NCBI GenBank assembly: GCA_900547385.1
Contig: URGQ01000001.1
Coordinates: 62,001-126,000 of the forward strand
DNA: 64,000 nucleotides
Direction of reading: 5' to 3'
Origin: an uncultured Oscillospiraceae bacterium
GTDB taxonomy: Bacteria; Bacillota; Clostridia; Oscillospirales; Ruminococcaceae
Shown: piece by piece, positions 17,746-26,376 of the stretch
Numbering within the stretch: position 1 is the first letter of the stretch
Layout: every line of letters begins with the position of its first letter
Notes under the pieces: model-generated
Told to the model about the DNA's origin: nothing
Databases searched by the model: none
Seen by the model: the letters and a program-made list of their open reading frames with translations, nothing else
Program-made: the position numbers and the translations under genes

Positions 17746-19517
17746 AGTGTTTCCTCTCCTTTCTGCGCCAGCGCTTCCAGTTCTTCCTCCATCTGGGTCA
17801 GCAGCTTATCATACTCCTCGGCATAGCAATTGGCCGGCACGCTCTTGGCACGACCCAGTTTTTCGCGGGAAGGTGTCATAAAAAGTTCCGCCACGCGGCA
17901 GCCACGCTCGGCAGCACTGCGGCACAGACTATCGTATCGCCGGATCATGGAAAGCATCTTTGCCTGACGGTCATACTCCGAGAAAGCATCAATATCCAAA
18001 AAGGAATTCTGCTGCAGGAAATCTTCCCGCACCATGCGGGCTGTTTCCAGGGTGATTTGATCCTTGGCGGAAAGGGAATCCTTGCCGACAAGCTGAACGA
18101 TCTCATTGAGGCTAGCCTCCTCCTGCAGAATGGACATAGCCCATTCCCGGTTCTGCAGGAAAGCCTTGCCGAAGTGCTGCTCGTACCACGGCCGCAGCGA
18201 ATCAATGTACAGCGAATAGGAATTAAGCCAGTTGATGGCCGGGAAATGCCGGCGATAGGCCAGGCCCGCATCCAGCGCCCAGAACACCTTGACAATGCGC
18301 ATCGTCGCCTGAGAGACCGGTTCGGAAAGATCGCCGCCTGGGGGCGATACCGCGCCCACGGCGGTCAAGGAGCCGCGGCGCTCTTCATTACTGCCGATGC
18401 AGGCGACGGAACCGGCACGCTCATAGAACTGCGCCAGACGAGAGGAAAGGTAGGCGGGATAGCCCTCTTCACCGGGCATTTCCTCCAGACGGCCGCTCAT
18501 CTCACGCAGCGCTTCCGCCCAGCGGGAGGTGGAATCCGCAATAACGGCAACGGCATAGCCCATGTCACGGTAGTACTCCGCGATGGTGATGCCGGTATAG
18601 ATGGAAGCCTCACGGGCGGCCACCGGCATATCGGAGGTATTGGCGATGAGTACGGTACGCTTCATCAGCGATTCACCGGTACGGGGGTCAATCAGCTCTG
18701 GGAATTCCCGCAGCACATCGGTCATTTCATTCCCGCGTTCCCCGCAGCCGATGTAGACCACCAAGTCCACATCCGACCACTTGGCCAAAGCGTGCTGCAT
18801 CACTGTCTTGCCAGAGCCGAACGGTCCCGGAATAGCCGCGGTACCGCCCTTTGCCACCGGGAAGAAGGTATCCACAATACGCTGGCCGGACTGCAGCGGC
18901 ACGCTGGGCGGGAATTTGCGCCGATAAGGGCGGCCCACACGCACCGGCCACTTCTGCATCATCGGCAGTTCCACACGGGTACCGTCCGGCTGCTCCAGCA
19001 CGGCGACCGTTTCTGTCACGGTATAGCTGCCGGATTTTATCGAAACCAGCTTTCCCTTCATCTTGGGTGGAATCATAATCTTATGCAAAATGGAGGGGGT
19101 CTCCTGCACAGTACCAATAATATCACCACCGATGACTTCATCACCGGGATGGGCGGTGGCGGTAAACTCCCATTTTCTTTCACGGTCCAGGGCTGGCACT
19201 TCCACACCGCGGGGGAGGTTATTGCCGCCCACTTTTTTCATGATGGCATCCAGCGGGCGCTGAATTCCATCATAGATATTTTCCACCAGTCCGGGGCCCA
19301 GCTCTACCGAAAGGGGTGAACCGGTAGTAACTACCTCCGCACCGGGTCCAAGACCCGAGGTTTCCTCGTAGACCTGGATAGAGGCGGAGCCACTGTTCAT
19401 GGTCAGGATCTCACCGATGAGGCGCTGTTCACCGACCCGAACCACATCCGCCATATTGGCTTCCTCCAAGCCGGTGGCAACCACCAGCGGCCCGGAGACT
19501 TTAACGATTTTTCCCAT
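17742..19517 (-). CDS. ntpA: V-type ATPase catalytic subunit A
   Basis: This is the 591-residue catalytic subunit of the V1 head, where ATP is hydrolysed or made. The P-loop GPFGSGKTVMQHALAKW lies near residue 230. A V-type-specific insertion before it contains HPGDEVIGGDIIGTVQET. ADSTSRWAEALREMSGRLEE and VGAVSPPGGDLSEPVSQ are further signatures. The ATG at 19517 has AAGGAAGGA upstream. It lies 19 nt after the F subunit gene and is coupled to subunit B. Confidence 0.97.
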   Translation of the reverse strand: MGKIVKVSGPLVVATGLEEANMADVVRVGEQRLIGEILTMNSGSASIQVYEETSGLGPGAEVVTTGSPLSVELGPGLVENIYDGIQRPLDAIMKKVGGNNLPRGVEVPALDRERKWEFTATAHPGDEVIGGDIIGTVQETPSILHKIMIPPKMKGKLVSIKSGSYTVTETVAVLEQPDGTRVELPMMQKWPVRVGRPYRRKFPPSVPLQSGQRIVDTFFPVAKGGTAAIPGPFGSGKTVMQHALAKWSDVDLVVYIGCGERGNEMTDVLREFPELIDPRTGESLMKRTVLIANTSDMPVAAREASIYTGITIAEYYRDMGYAVAVIADSTSRWAEALREMSGRLEEMPGEEGYPAYLSSRLAQFYERAGSVACIGSNEERRGSLTAVGAVSPPGGDLSEPVSQATMRIVKVFWALDAGLAYRRHFPAINWLNSYSLYIDSLRPWYEQHFGKAFLQNREWAMSILQEEASLNEIVQLVGKDSLSAKDQITLETARMVREDFLQQNSFLDIDAFSEYDRQAKMLSMIRRYDSLCRSAAERGCRVAELFMTPSREKLGRAKSVPANCYAEEYDKLLTQMEEELEALAQKGEETL

Positions 19518-19536
19518 GGGGCTGTCCTTCCTTTAC

Positions 19537-19845
19537 TCAGATGATATCGGCGCCAACAGCGCGCTCCACCGTGGTTTTCACCTGCTGCATCCCCAGTCCG
19601 AGGCTTCCCTCTTTACCGGGGATGAGGATAATGGCAGGGGTAACTGCCTTGCGGTAACGGTCCAGCTCTGCGGTCAGACCCGCTGCCAGCTGCTCCGTCA
19701 CATAGATAATGGCTGTATCCTCCTTGGCCAGCCGGTGCAGGATGGGACGGGCCTGCTCGGCGTTTTCGGCCGGGCATACCTGCAAGCCAAGCGCCGCAAA
19801 GCCCTGTACGCTCTGGGCATCGCCCAGCACGGCAATTTTATACAT
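19537..19845 (-). CDS. ntpG: V-type ATPase subunit F (NtpG in Enterococcus naming)
   Basis: This 102-residue central stalk subunit binds subunit D. It starts MYKIAVLGDAQSVQGFAALG, which is typical of the family, and contains the mid-domain DTAIIYVTEQLA. AAGGAGG lies upstream of the ATG at 19845. Length and position between subunits C and A fit the usual bacterial V-ATPase order. Confidence 0.93.
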   Translation of the reverse strand: MYKIAVLGDAQSVQGFAALGLQVCPAENAEQARPILHRLAKEDTAIIYVTEQLAAGLTAELDRYRKAVTPAIILIPGKEGSLGLGMQQVKTTVERAVGADII

Positions 19846-19857
19846 AGAGCGCCTCCT

Positions 19858-20826
19858 TTATCCTGCGTTTCTCAACCGGCTGCGGATCATTTCGGACGAA
19901 AGCCCCGCCTGCCGGCCGGTCATTATAATGCGAATGGCTGTGATCTCATTTTCCACAGCAGCCAGGTAGCACAACACTGTTTCCTCCCCAAAAGGGGTAC
20001 GGCGGGCTGCCGAAAGATAAGCTTCAGTCGCTTCATCGCAAGCCTTTTCAAATGCCATCAGTGGGCCGCCGCTAGTTGCAGCCGCTCCCAGTGCCACCGC
20101 TTTGCCAAGCGCCCCAGCACCGAACAATTCTCCCAGCTTGACTGGATCCGTCGCCATTATGGCGTGAGGAGAAACACTGCCACCCTCCAAAAGGGCACGG
20201 GGCAGCACCTCGCTGCTGCCGCTGCGGGCGGCCCGTACGGCGGTGCGCAGGTTTGCGGCGTCAATAAGCTGCCGCACATACCCCTGTAAAAAGTTGCTTT
20301 TCATTTCCTCAGCCAAAGTGCGCATTTCATCATAACAAGCAGCATCCAACCGTAGATCAGCACCTTGCGGATCATTTTCCCGCAGAAGAGCTGCTGCTTC
20401 CTGCGCCGCACGGCGGGCTGTATCACTTACCTGGAACATATGCTCCTGCTGCCATTCGCTTTGCAGCTGAGCGGCATCATACCGACCGCCTGGCAGCAGA
20501 AATGCTTCCGGCGAAATTCCTCGGCGTTCTGCCTTTAGGATCGCCTTGATATTATGGTAATCGTATTTGAGCTGGAATAGCTCAATGAGCCTTGGATCCG
20601 GCACAGCAGCCGCCAGCTCTTTGTAGAGCGTTTCCCGATGCTCCCGCAGCGCTTCCTCCAGTGGGAGAGCTTCGGCATAACCGCATTCCGCCAGCAGCTT
20701 GCGGGCCTCTGCTTCGTTTGCTGCCTCCAGCAGCCGTTCCTGTTTTTCCGGGGTCAGCAGGCGGTTTTCCATGGCGTGCAGCCGGGCGGAGACCGCCAGA
20801 TAATCGGTATCCTTGATGGGGGTCAT
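19858..20826 (-). CDS. ntpC: V-type ATPase subunit C
   Basis: This 322-residue subunit C (d-type) sits on the membrane ring and connects it to the central stalk. It is almost entirely helical. The segment LIELFQLKYDYHNIKAILKA near residue 82 is the family signature, as is CYLAAVENEITAIRIIMTGR near the end. AAGGAGGGG precedes the ATG at 20826. The gene is 12 nt from each neighbour. Confidence 0.93.
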   Translation of the reverse strand: MTPIKDTDYLAVSARLHAMENRLLTPEKQERLLEAANEAEARKLLAECGYAEALPLEEALREHRETLYKELAAAVPDPRLIELFQLKYDYHNIKAILKAERRGISPEAFLLPGGRYDAAQLQSEWQQEHMFQVSDTARRAAQEAAALLRENDPQGADLRLDAACYDEMRTLAEEMKSNFLQGYVRQLIDAANLRTAVRAARSGSSEVLPRALLEGGSVSPHAIMATDPVKLGELFGAGALGKAVALGAAATSGGPLMAFEKACDEATEAYLSAARRTPFGEETVLCYLAAVENEITAIRIIMTGRQAGLSSEMIRSRLRNAG

Positions 20827-20838
20827 CGCAGCCCCTCC

Positions 20839-21441
20839 TTACTGTACGGGAAAGAGGATCGCAGCGACCTCTTTCTCCAGCTTTTCCCGCTGCAGCCGCA
20901 CCAGGGTATCAAAGGCACAGTTCAGCTCTACATCACCGTGGCTGAGGATAAATCCGCCCGGAATAGAACGGGGCTCGGCACTAAGGGTCAGCTTTCCCGG
21001 TTTACCTGCTTCGCGTAAGGCGGTATTCGCCAGCAGTACAACCTCTGGTCCAATTTCACTTGCATCCTGCGGGGAAAGGATCATCTCCTCCCCTCCTTCG
21101 GCCACTTCCGCAGCTAGTGAAGCGATCAGCGCAAGATATTTTTCTCGGGGTAAATGGCATAACTCTTCCACCGCCGCCGCAAAAGCTTCATTCAGCAATT
21201 CCTGCTTTGCTGCCAGCTCCATCTTACGGCACTCTACCGCCGCCGAAGAGGACAGACGCTCCCGCCGTTCCTCCGCCGCACGGCGTCCGCGGGTCAGGAG
21301 TTCCAGGCTCTCCTGCTCCGCCGCCGACTGGGCTTCCGCCGTCAAGGCATTGATCTTTTCTTCATTTTCCCGCTGCATTTGGGCAATCTCCCGCTCGGCA
21401 TCCTCAATGATGCGCGCGGTGATCTTTTCGATTCCTTCCAT
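20839..21441 (-). CDS. ntpE: V-type ATPase subunit E (peripheral stalk)
   Basis: This 200-residue peripheral-stalk subunit starts with a long charged coiled coil (about residues 1-90, rich in Glu, Ala and Arg). A globular C-terminal domain follows, with GGFILSHGDVELNCAFDTLV near residue 160, the family signature. AAAGGAG precedes the ATG at 21441. It should pair with the G/H subunit encoded at the head of the operon. Confidence 0.93.
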   Translation of the reverse strand: MEGIEKITARIIEDAEREIAQMQRENEEKINALTAEAQSAAEQESLELLTRGRRAAEERRERLSSSAAVECRKMELAAKQELLNEAFAAAVEELCHLPREKYLALIASLAAEVAEGGEEMILSPQDASEIGPEVVLLANTALREAGKPGKLTLSAEPRSIPGGFILSHGDVELNCAFDTLVRLQREKLEKEVAAILFPVQ

Positions 21442-21465
21442 AAGGGCTCCTTTCTCCCGTTTTGC

Positions 21466-21954
21466 TTACGCCAGGAACAGGAAGTACAGCATCAGCATCG
21501 AAGCCAGCAGCGAAAGAATTGCATAAAACTCCACAATGCCGCACAGTACCAGACCCTTGGACCAGTCGGATGGCTTCTTGGCCAGAATATTGATGGAGGA
21601 AGCCGCCACACGCCCCTGCGCAATAGCAGAAAGCAGTCCGCCCAACGCCATAGGCAAGCAGGCCGCAAAGCAGCGCAAGCCTTCCATCACGCTCAGGTCG
21701 GTATTGCCATTCAAAAGGCCAATGGCATAAATGGAGAAAAACCACACGACGGTACCATACAGACCCTGCGTACCGGGCAGCACCTGCAAAATCATTGCTT
21801 TACCAAACTTGCCGGGATCTTCGCACATCAGGCCGGCAGCGGCTTCACCTGCCATACCGGTTCCCTTGGCCGAGCCAACACAACTCAAACCAGCCGCCAA
21901 ACCGCCGCCCAGCAGGGCCAGCGCCAAACCACCGAAAGATTCCAGAAAACTCAT
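21466..21954 (-). CDS. ntpK: V-type ATPase membrane rotor subunit K, Na+-type site
   Basis: This 162-residue proteolipid has four membrane helices, that is two fused c-type hairpins. The ion site residues described for the Na+-pumping Enterococcus hirae NtpK (L61, T64, Q65, Q110, E139) are all present here as L59, T62 and Q63 in VLPGTQGLYG, Q113 in IAQGRVAAS and E142 in IVEFYAIL. Na+ rather than H+ coupling is therefore likely. AAGGAG precedes the ATG at 21954. Confidence 0.95.
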   Translation of the reverse strand: MSFLESFGGLALALLGGGLAAGLSCVGSAKGTGMAGEAAAGLMCEDPGKFGKAMILQVLPGTQGLYGTVVWFFSIYAIGLLNGNTDLSVMEGLRCFAACLPMALGGLLSAIAQGRVAASSINILAKKPSDWSKGLVLCGIVEFYAILSLLASMLMLYFLFLA

Positions 21955-21971
21955 TTTTCATACGCTCCTTT

Positions 21972-23915
21972 TTATTGTTCTGCTATTCTGTAATATTTGG
22001 GCTGAGCCGCAACGGGCTTAAACGCGCGTCCGCCATCCCGGTAGAAGTACTTGAAAAATTCCAAACACTGAAGCCGCATGTCATGGACATAACAGCCCAG
22101 CAAATTCAAGGCAAAATTAAGAGCATTGCCCAACAGCGATACAATAATAAATACAATCAGATTGCCAGGGATAGCTGCCAGAGTATTAAATACTTGCGCG
22201 ATGACCGCACCTGCCAACATCAAAGCCATTAGGCGAACATAGGAGAGAATATCCCCAAAATAGCCGGTAATGTGATTGTATACCGAACCACCGATGCCAA
22301 CAATTTTTCCGCCGATGCCGTTTTTGCCATAACCCTGGCTAATAATCAAGACCGCCAACAACACCCATAGGAATGTCTTTTTCCCGGTGATGCCCAATGC
22401 CACACCACAGCCAATAATAACCCACCAGGCAGCTTCCTCGCACAGGGCACTGGCTATCTCGCCGTGCTTCAGCTTGTAGATAAAGCCGATGACCATACCG
22501 ACAAGGATCTGCACACAGCCCAATGCCAGTGAGCCCAGCATAATGGCAATAATATCATTGATGGGCGAAATGAGCGGCTGCCAGAACCAGGTGAAGGTGC
22601 TTTCCGGGTTAATGACTTTGAGCATTTGCGGGATGAAATCCCCGAAGAAACCGCCGGTCAATGCACCCATAAAGAAAGTAGAGATGCCGCATAATCCCAG
22701 CAGCGCAAAGAAATTGTAGCTGCCGCCGGTAGGCTGTTTCTTCTTCAGCACAATGAGTGATGCCAGCATCATCAAAAGGCCATAACCCATATCCGCCATC
22801 ATAATGCCGTAAAACAGAATAAAGAATGGTGCCATGTAGGGATTAGGATCCAGCGAACCATAGGCCGGCAAAGAATACATCTCCGTGACCATATTCAGCG
22901 GACCGGTAAAGCAATTGTTCTTCAGCTTGACCGGAACACGCGGATAATCCTCCGGCACCGGGTCTATCATCTGCCACGCGCAGGTGCAGCCCTCCAGCAG
23001 CATTTCCAGTTCCTTTGTGTTCTCTGCAGGGAACCACCCTTCCAAAAGGAAGGTTTCAGCAGTCTCCCTCGTGCGTCCTTTTGCCTCTCCCCGTTCCATT
23101 TCGATGCGGGAAGCATCCGAAAGCTGCCGCAGCTCCGGTTTTTGCCCGGCGCACTGGATAATTGCTTCTTCCAGCAATGCTCTCTTTTCCGCCAGTGCCG
23201 TTTGTTCCTGCCGCAGAGCAGACAAGTTGGCAGCAGCAGTGCCAGTCCGTTCACCCAATGTCACACGACTCCAGCCCAATGCCTTCACCGCTGCCACATG
23301 TTCCTCCGCCTGTGAGATATGTACCGTAAGCACAGCGTACCGGCGCTCACGGTCGACACTGACCTCGCGGAACTCATATAGATCTCCCGCCGCCTCCAGT
23401 GTCTCCTGAATCTGCTCCGGCGGTACCACCGCGGGCAGTGTGCCCATTTGGATCAGCACTTTTTCGGTGGTAGCGCATTCCAGCGGCATGGTAAGGCTCT
23501 CCCAAGGAAGGAGCTGAGCCTCCTCTGCCGCCAGCTTTTCGCTGCGTGACTGCAGGGAAGCCAATTCCTCTCGGCAGCGGTTCAACCGCTCCGCCGCACT
23601 CTTTCCGTCAGCCAGCTGGCTTTCATCAGTCAACGCCTGCTCATCAATGAACGGAAGCGGCTCCAATGCATTCTTTTCCTTTGGAGTGTGATCTGTCAAT
23701 GTTTGCAGCGCCTGCTCTGCTGCGGTGTACTGCTCTCGTATCCTTTGCAGCTCCGCTGCCTCCGGTATACGCAGCTTTTCCAGCAGCGGGTCATCTGCCG
23801 CCGGCTCCGGCTCGGTGATTTCCAGACAGCCAAGATGCTGCAAACGCCGCAGCATTTCCTCCCGCTCACTTTGCAGCCCTATGAGCCGCAAGTGACGCAT
23901 AGCAACAATAGCCAT
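21972..23915 (-). CDS. ntpI: V-type ATPase subunit I (stator a-type)
   Basis: This 647-residue stator subunit has a cytoplasmic coiled-coil N-terminal half (residues 1-330) and seven or so membrane helices in the C-terminal half. The latter contain the segments GLLMMLASLIVL, GYFGDILSYVRLMALMLAGA and FIIVSLLGNALNFALNLLGC. Its Arg in the penultimate helix faces the rotor glutamate. The ATG at 23915, giving MAIVAMRHLRLIGL, is preferred to an upstream in-frame codon since it matches the family start and overlaps the stop of the preceding gene as TAATG. Confidence 0.95.
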   Translation of the reverse strand: MAIVAMRHLRLIGLQSEREEMLRRLQHLGCLEITEPEPAADDPLLEKLRIPEAAELQRIREQYTAAEQALQTLTDHTPKEKNALEPLPFIDEQALTDESQLADGKSAAERLNRCREELASLQSRSEKLAAEEAQLLPWESLTMPLECATTEKVLIQMGTLPAVVPPEQIQETLEAAGDLYEFREVSVDRERRYAVLTVHISQAEEHVAAVKALGWSRVTLGERTGTAAANLSALRQEQTALAEKRALLEEAIIQCAGQKPELRQLSDASRIEMERGEAKGRTRETAETFLLEGWFPAENTKELEMLLEGCTCAWQMIDPVPEDYPRVPVKLKNNCFTGPLNMVTEMYSLPAYGSLDPNPYMAPFFILFYGIMMADMGYGLLMMLASLIVLKKKQPTGGSYNFFALLGLCGISTFFMGALTGGFFGDFIPQMLKVINPESTFTWFWQPLISPINDIIAIMLGSLALGCVQILVGMVIGFIYKLKHGEIASALCEEAAWWVIIGCGVALGITGKKTFLWVLLAVLIISQGYGKNGIGGKIVGIGGSVYNHITGYFGDILSYVRLMALMLAGAVIAQVFNTLAAIPGNLIVFIIVSLLGNALNFALNLLGCYVHDMRLQCLEFFKYFYRDGGRAFKPVAAQPKYYRIAEQ

Positions 23916-24229
23916 TAGCGTTCCACAACCTTTTCCACGATCCACCTGGCAGCCTGCGGGATGCGCTGCCTGGCTTCCTCTTTTTTATGTTCCCATTGCA
24001 CGGAGGCCTCCTCCAGCGCGTGATAGGTGGCCTGCGCCGCCTGCCGTTCCGCCTCAGACATCATCTCACGCACCTCAGCCTCCGCATCAGCCCGGGCCTG
24101 CTCCCGCAGGCGATCCGCACTGCGTTGTGCCATCAGCAGTTTTTGTCTACAATCCGCGGCGGTTTGCTCTCGTATTTGATTCATTTTTTCTTCGGTCCTT
24201 AGTACCTCTATTATGGTATCCTGCGGCAA
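23915..24229 (-). CDS. ntpF: V-type ATPase subunit G/H (peripheral stalk)
   Basis: This 104-residue, almost fully helical, charged protein is the peripheral stalk partner of subunit E. The start is best placed at TTG 24229, with AAAAGGAGG 9 nt upstream. An ATG 15 codons further in (MNQIREQ) is a weaker alternative. It is the first gene of the nine-gene operon in the order G/H-I-K-E-C-F-A-B-D. Confidence 0.85.
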   Translation of the reverse strand: MPQDTIIEVLRTEEKMNQIREQTAADCRQKLLMAQRSADRLREQARADAEAEVREMMSEAERQAAQATYHALEEASVQWEHKKEEARQRIPQAARWIVEKVVER

Positions 24230-24372
24230 CTTTTGTAGCCTCCTTTTAATTTTATATTACTTATTGAATATAATTGTATAACATCTTATGAATAAAGTAA
24301 AGGGAATACTTGCGGACAATTTATACTTTTTGTGGTATGGAATCTTATGCATGGGTGAAAATAAACAAAATA

Positions 24373-24407
24373 AACGGCAGAGGCCCTTTTTGCGGGTCTC
24401 TGCCGTT
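24373..24407 (-). terminator. Strong hairpin with T-rich minus-strand flank
   Basis: AACGGCAGAG (24373-24382) pairs perfectly with CTCTGCCGTT (24398-24407). On the minus strand it is followed by TTTATTTTG and more T-rich sequence, so it would terminate transcription coming from 24.4-24.8 kb toward the V-ATPase genes. It directly follows the stop of a 30-codon minus-strand frame. Confidence 0.6.
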
Positions 24408-24499
24408 CAGACTCCATTATTTTTTGCTTTCCATTGCCAGTTGCGCAAATAACTTGTTAAAATTGCAAGTTGCGCAACTTCTTCATTCATTTTCGTCAT
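24407..24499 (-). CDS. Possible 30-residue peptide upstream of V-ATPase operon
   Basis: This short minus-strand frame encodes MTKMNEEVAQLAILTSYLRN and ten more residues, ending in NNGV. Its stop codon abuts a terminator-like hairpin, which is what one would see for a small independent transcript. Against it, there is no clear ribosome-binding site, and the DNA contains two copies of a palindromic motif that could equally be regulatory. I do not recognise the peptide. Confidence 0.3.
   Translation of the reverse strand: MTKMNEEVAQLAILTSYLRNWQWKAKNNGV
24439..24479. repeat. Paired palindromic motif AGTTGCGCAA
   Basis: AGTTGCGCAA occurs at 24439-24448 and again at 24468-24477, the second copy being part of the perfect 12-bp palindrome AGTTGCGCAACT. 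The 29-bp spacing is close to three helical turns, which suits a DNA-binding dimer of dimers. They lie in the divergent region between the V-ATPase operon and the DUF1538 gene. The rest of 24230-24819 is AT-rich and I see no further gene. Confidence 0.4.
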
Positions 24500-24719
24500 A
24501 TCATTCCCGCTATACTACACAATGATACTAAATTTTCCCCGCCTGTGAATGGATACTTTTTACATTGTGGAGGATCCAAGAATTAACGCATCGCAGTTTG
24601 CTGATCCGGCTATATCATCCTCATAGATATTCATATGAGCGCTAACAACCCAATAGTATAACAACACAAACTGAATTTTGCAGCATCGTTAATTTTTTGT
24701 AAAACTTCCCCCAGCAGTT

Positions 24720-24748
24720 TGCCAAAGCACCCTCTGTATGATATATTT
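24720..24748 (+). promoter_or_regulatory. Promoter of DUF1538-PII operon
   Basis: TTGCCA (24720-24725) and TATATT (24743-24748) are separated by 17 nt, about 72 nt before the GTG start of the DUF1538 gene. Confidence 0.55.
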
Positions 24749-24819
24749 AGTATAGTAAAGTGCGGAGCCGCTCTTTTTCCGCATAATATTAAACTGTGCC
24801 CCACTGAAGAAGGAAGGGA

Positions 24820-26376
24820 GTGAGTGCGCTGAAGCACAAAGGCACCGCGGTACTGACCGCAAATCGAGTAAAGATCATCGAGAAAATACGGGAATCGGCT
24901 ATTTCGGTACTTCCTATCGTCGTGATAGTTCTGGTGCTATGCCTGACCATTGCCCCTGTTGGCACCGATTTGTTACTCTGCTTTTTGATTGGCACTATTT
25001 TTGTTATCGTTGGCATGGGACTGTTCTCGCTGGGCGCGGAAGCCTCCATGACACCCATCGGAAACCGCATCGGTATGGCGCTGACCAAAACTCGTAACCT
25101 ACCGTTGATCCTGATCGTCAGCTTTATGCTGGGCTTTGCCGTTACCATCGCCGAGCCTGACCTTCAGGTTCTGGCCGAGACAGTACCCCACATCAATAAC
25201 ACCATACTGTTGGTCACCGTTGGCATCGGCGTTGGATTTTTCCTTTCCGTATGCATGCTGCGCATCGTTACCGGCGTAAAGCTACGCTGGCTGCTTATTG
25301 CTTTTTACGGTGTAGTGTTTATCTTGGCCAGCTTTGCCGCACCAGATTTCCTTAGTGTAGCGTTTGATTCCGGCGGCGTAACCACCGGCCCTATGACCGT
25401 TCCTTTCATACTGGCACTAGGTGTCGGTGTCTCCTATATCCGAAGTGACGCCCGGGCAGAAGCTGACAGCTTTGGTCTGGTGGCGCTCTGCTCCATCGGA
25501 CCTATTCTAGCTGTACTGATCCTCAGCTTCTTCTATACCGAAAGCAGCGGCGCTTTGGAGATCACTACTTCCTCCTTCGCCAATACTTCCGCCATTGGGG
25601 CTGCCTACCTGCATGACCTGCCCAAATACATGGGAGAAATGGCAATCGCACTGCTGCCCATCGTAGTCATCTTCTTCGCATTCCAATTCCTTACCTTGCA
25701 TATGCCTCGCCGTAATCTGGCCAAAATCGTCATTGGTATCCTGTATACATATGTAGGACTAGTACTGTTCCTAACTGGCGTTAATGTTGGGTTCTCCACC
25801 CTGGGCGAGGTACTGGGCGCCGAGTTGGCTGACGGCTGGACGCGCTGGCTGCTCATTCCCCTTTCCATGCTGCTGGGTTGGTTCATCATCTCGGCGGAAC
25901 CCGCCGTGGCAGTACTGGAGGCTCAAATCGAGGAGGTCAGCGCCGGCACTATTCCCGGCAGCGCCATCAAAACTAGCCTTTCCATTGCCATTGCGTTGGC
26001 CATGGGCTTTTCCATGCTGCGGGTACTTACCGGCATCTCTATCATGTGGTTCCTCATTCCTGGCTATGTCGTCGCTTTGGGGCTTTCCTTCTTCGTCCCC
26101 GATCTTTACACCGCCATTGCGTTTGACTCCGGCGGTGTGGCCTCCGGCCCCATGACAGCCACCTTTATGTTACAATTTATGATCGGTGCCTCCACCGTTG
26201 TGGGCGGCAATCCGCTCATCGATGCATTCGGCGTCGTTGCTATGGTTGCCATGATGCCCCTGATCTCCATTCAGATGGTCGGCTTTATTTACAGCCGCCG
26301 CACTGAGCCTGAGATTGCCCGCGAGCAGTATGGAGATGATGAAATCATTGAGCTGTGGGAGGTGAACCCGGTATGA
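24820..26376 (+). CDS. DUF1538 membrane protein, two repeats
   Basis: This 518-residue integral membrane protein has about fourteen hydrophobic segments and is built from two copies of the DUF1538 unit. The duplication is visible in paired motifs: AEPDLQVLAE (near residue 111) with AEPAVAVLEA (near 358), and AFDSGGVTTGPMTVPF (near 181) with AFDSGGVASGPMTATF (near 433). The conserved GGVxxGPMT loops look like a substrate or ion path. The GTG start has AAGGAAGGGA directly upstream. It overlaps a PII-like gene by 4 nt (ATGA), so the pair suggests a transporter or channel gated by a nitrogen- or nucleotide-sensing protein. The substrate is unknown. Confidence 0.88.
   Translation: MSALKHKGTAVLTANRVKIIEKIRESAISVLPIVVIVLVLCLTIAPVGTDLLLCFLIGTIFVIVGMGLFSLGAEASMTPIGNRIGMALTKTRNLPLILIVSFMLGFAVTIAEPDLQVLAETVPHINNTILLVTVGIGVGFFLSVCMLRIVTGVKLRWLLIAFYGVVFILASFAAPDFLSVAFDSGGVTTGPMTVPFILALGVGVSYIRSDARAEADSFGLVALCSIGPILAVLILSFFYTESSGALEITTSSFANTSAIGAAYLHDLPKYMGEMAIALLPIVVIFFAFQFLTLHMPRRNLAKIVIGILYTYVGLVLFLTGVNVGFSTLGEVLGAELADGWTRWLLIPLSMLLGWFIISAEPAVAVLEAQIEEVSAGTIPGSAIKTSLSIAIALAMGFSMLRVLTGISIMWFLIPGYVVALGLSFFVPDLYTAIAFDSGGVASGPMTATFMLQFMIGASTVVGGNPLIDAFGVVAMVAMMPLISIQMVGFIYSRRTEPEIAREQYGDDEIIELWEVNPV

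Noticed and set aside
18057..19319. 420-codon frame antisense to V-ATPase subunit A
   Set aside because: It lies wholly inside a gene with a P-loop and other unambiguous signatures; its product is low in complexity.
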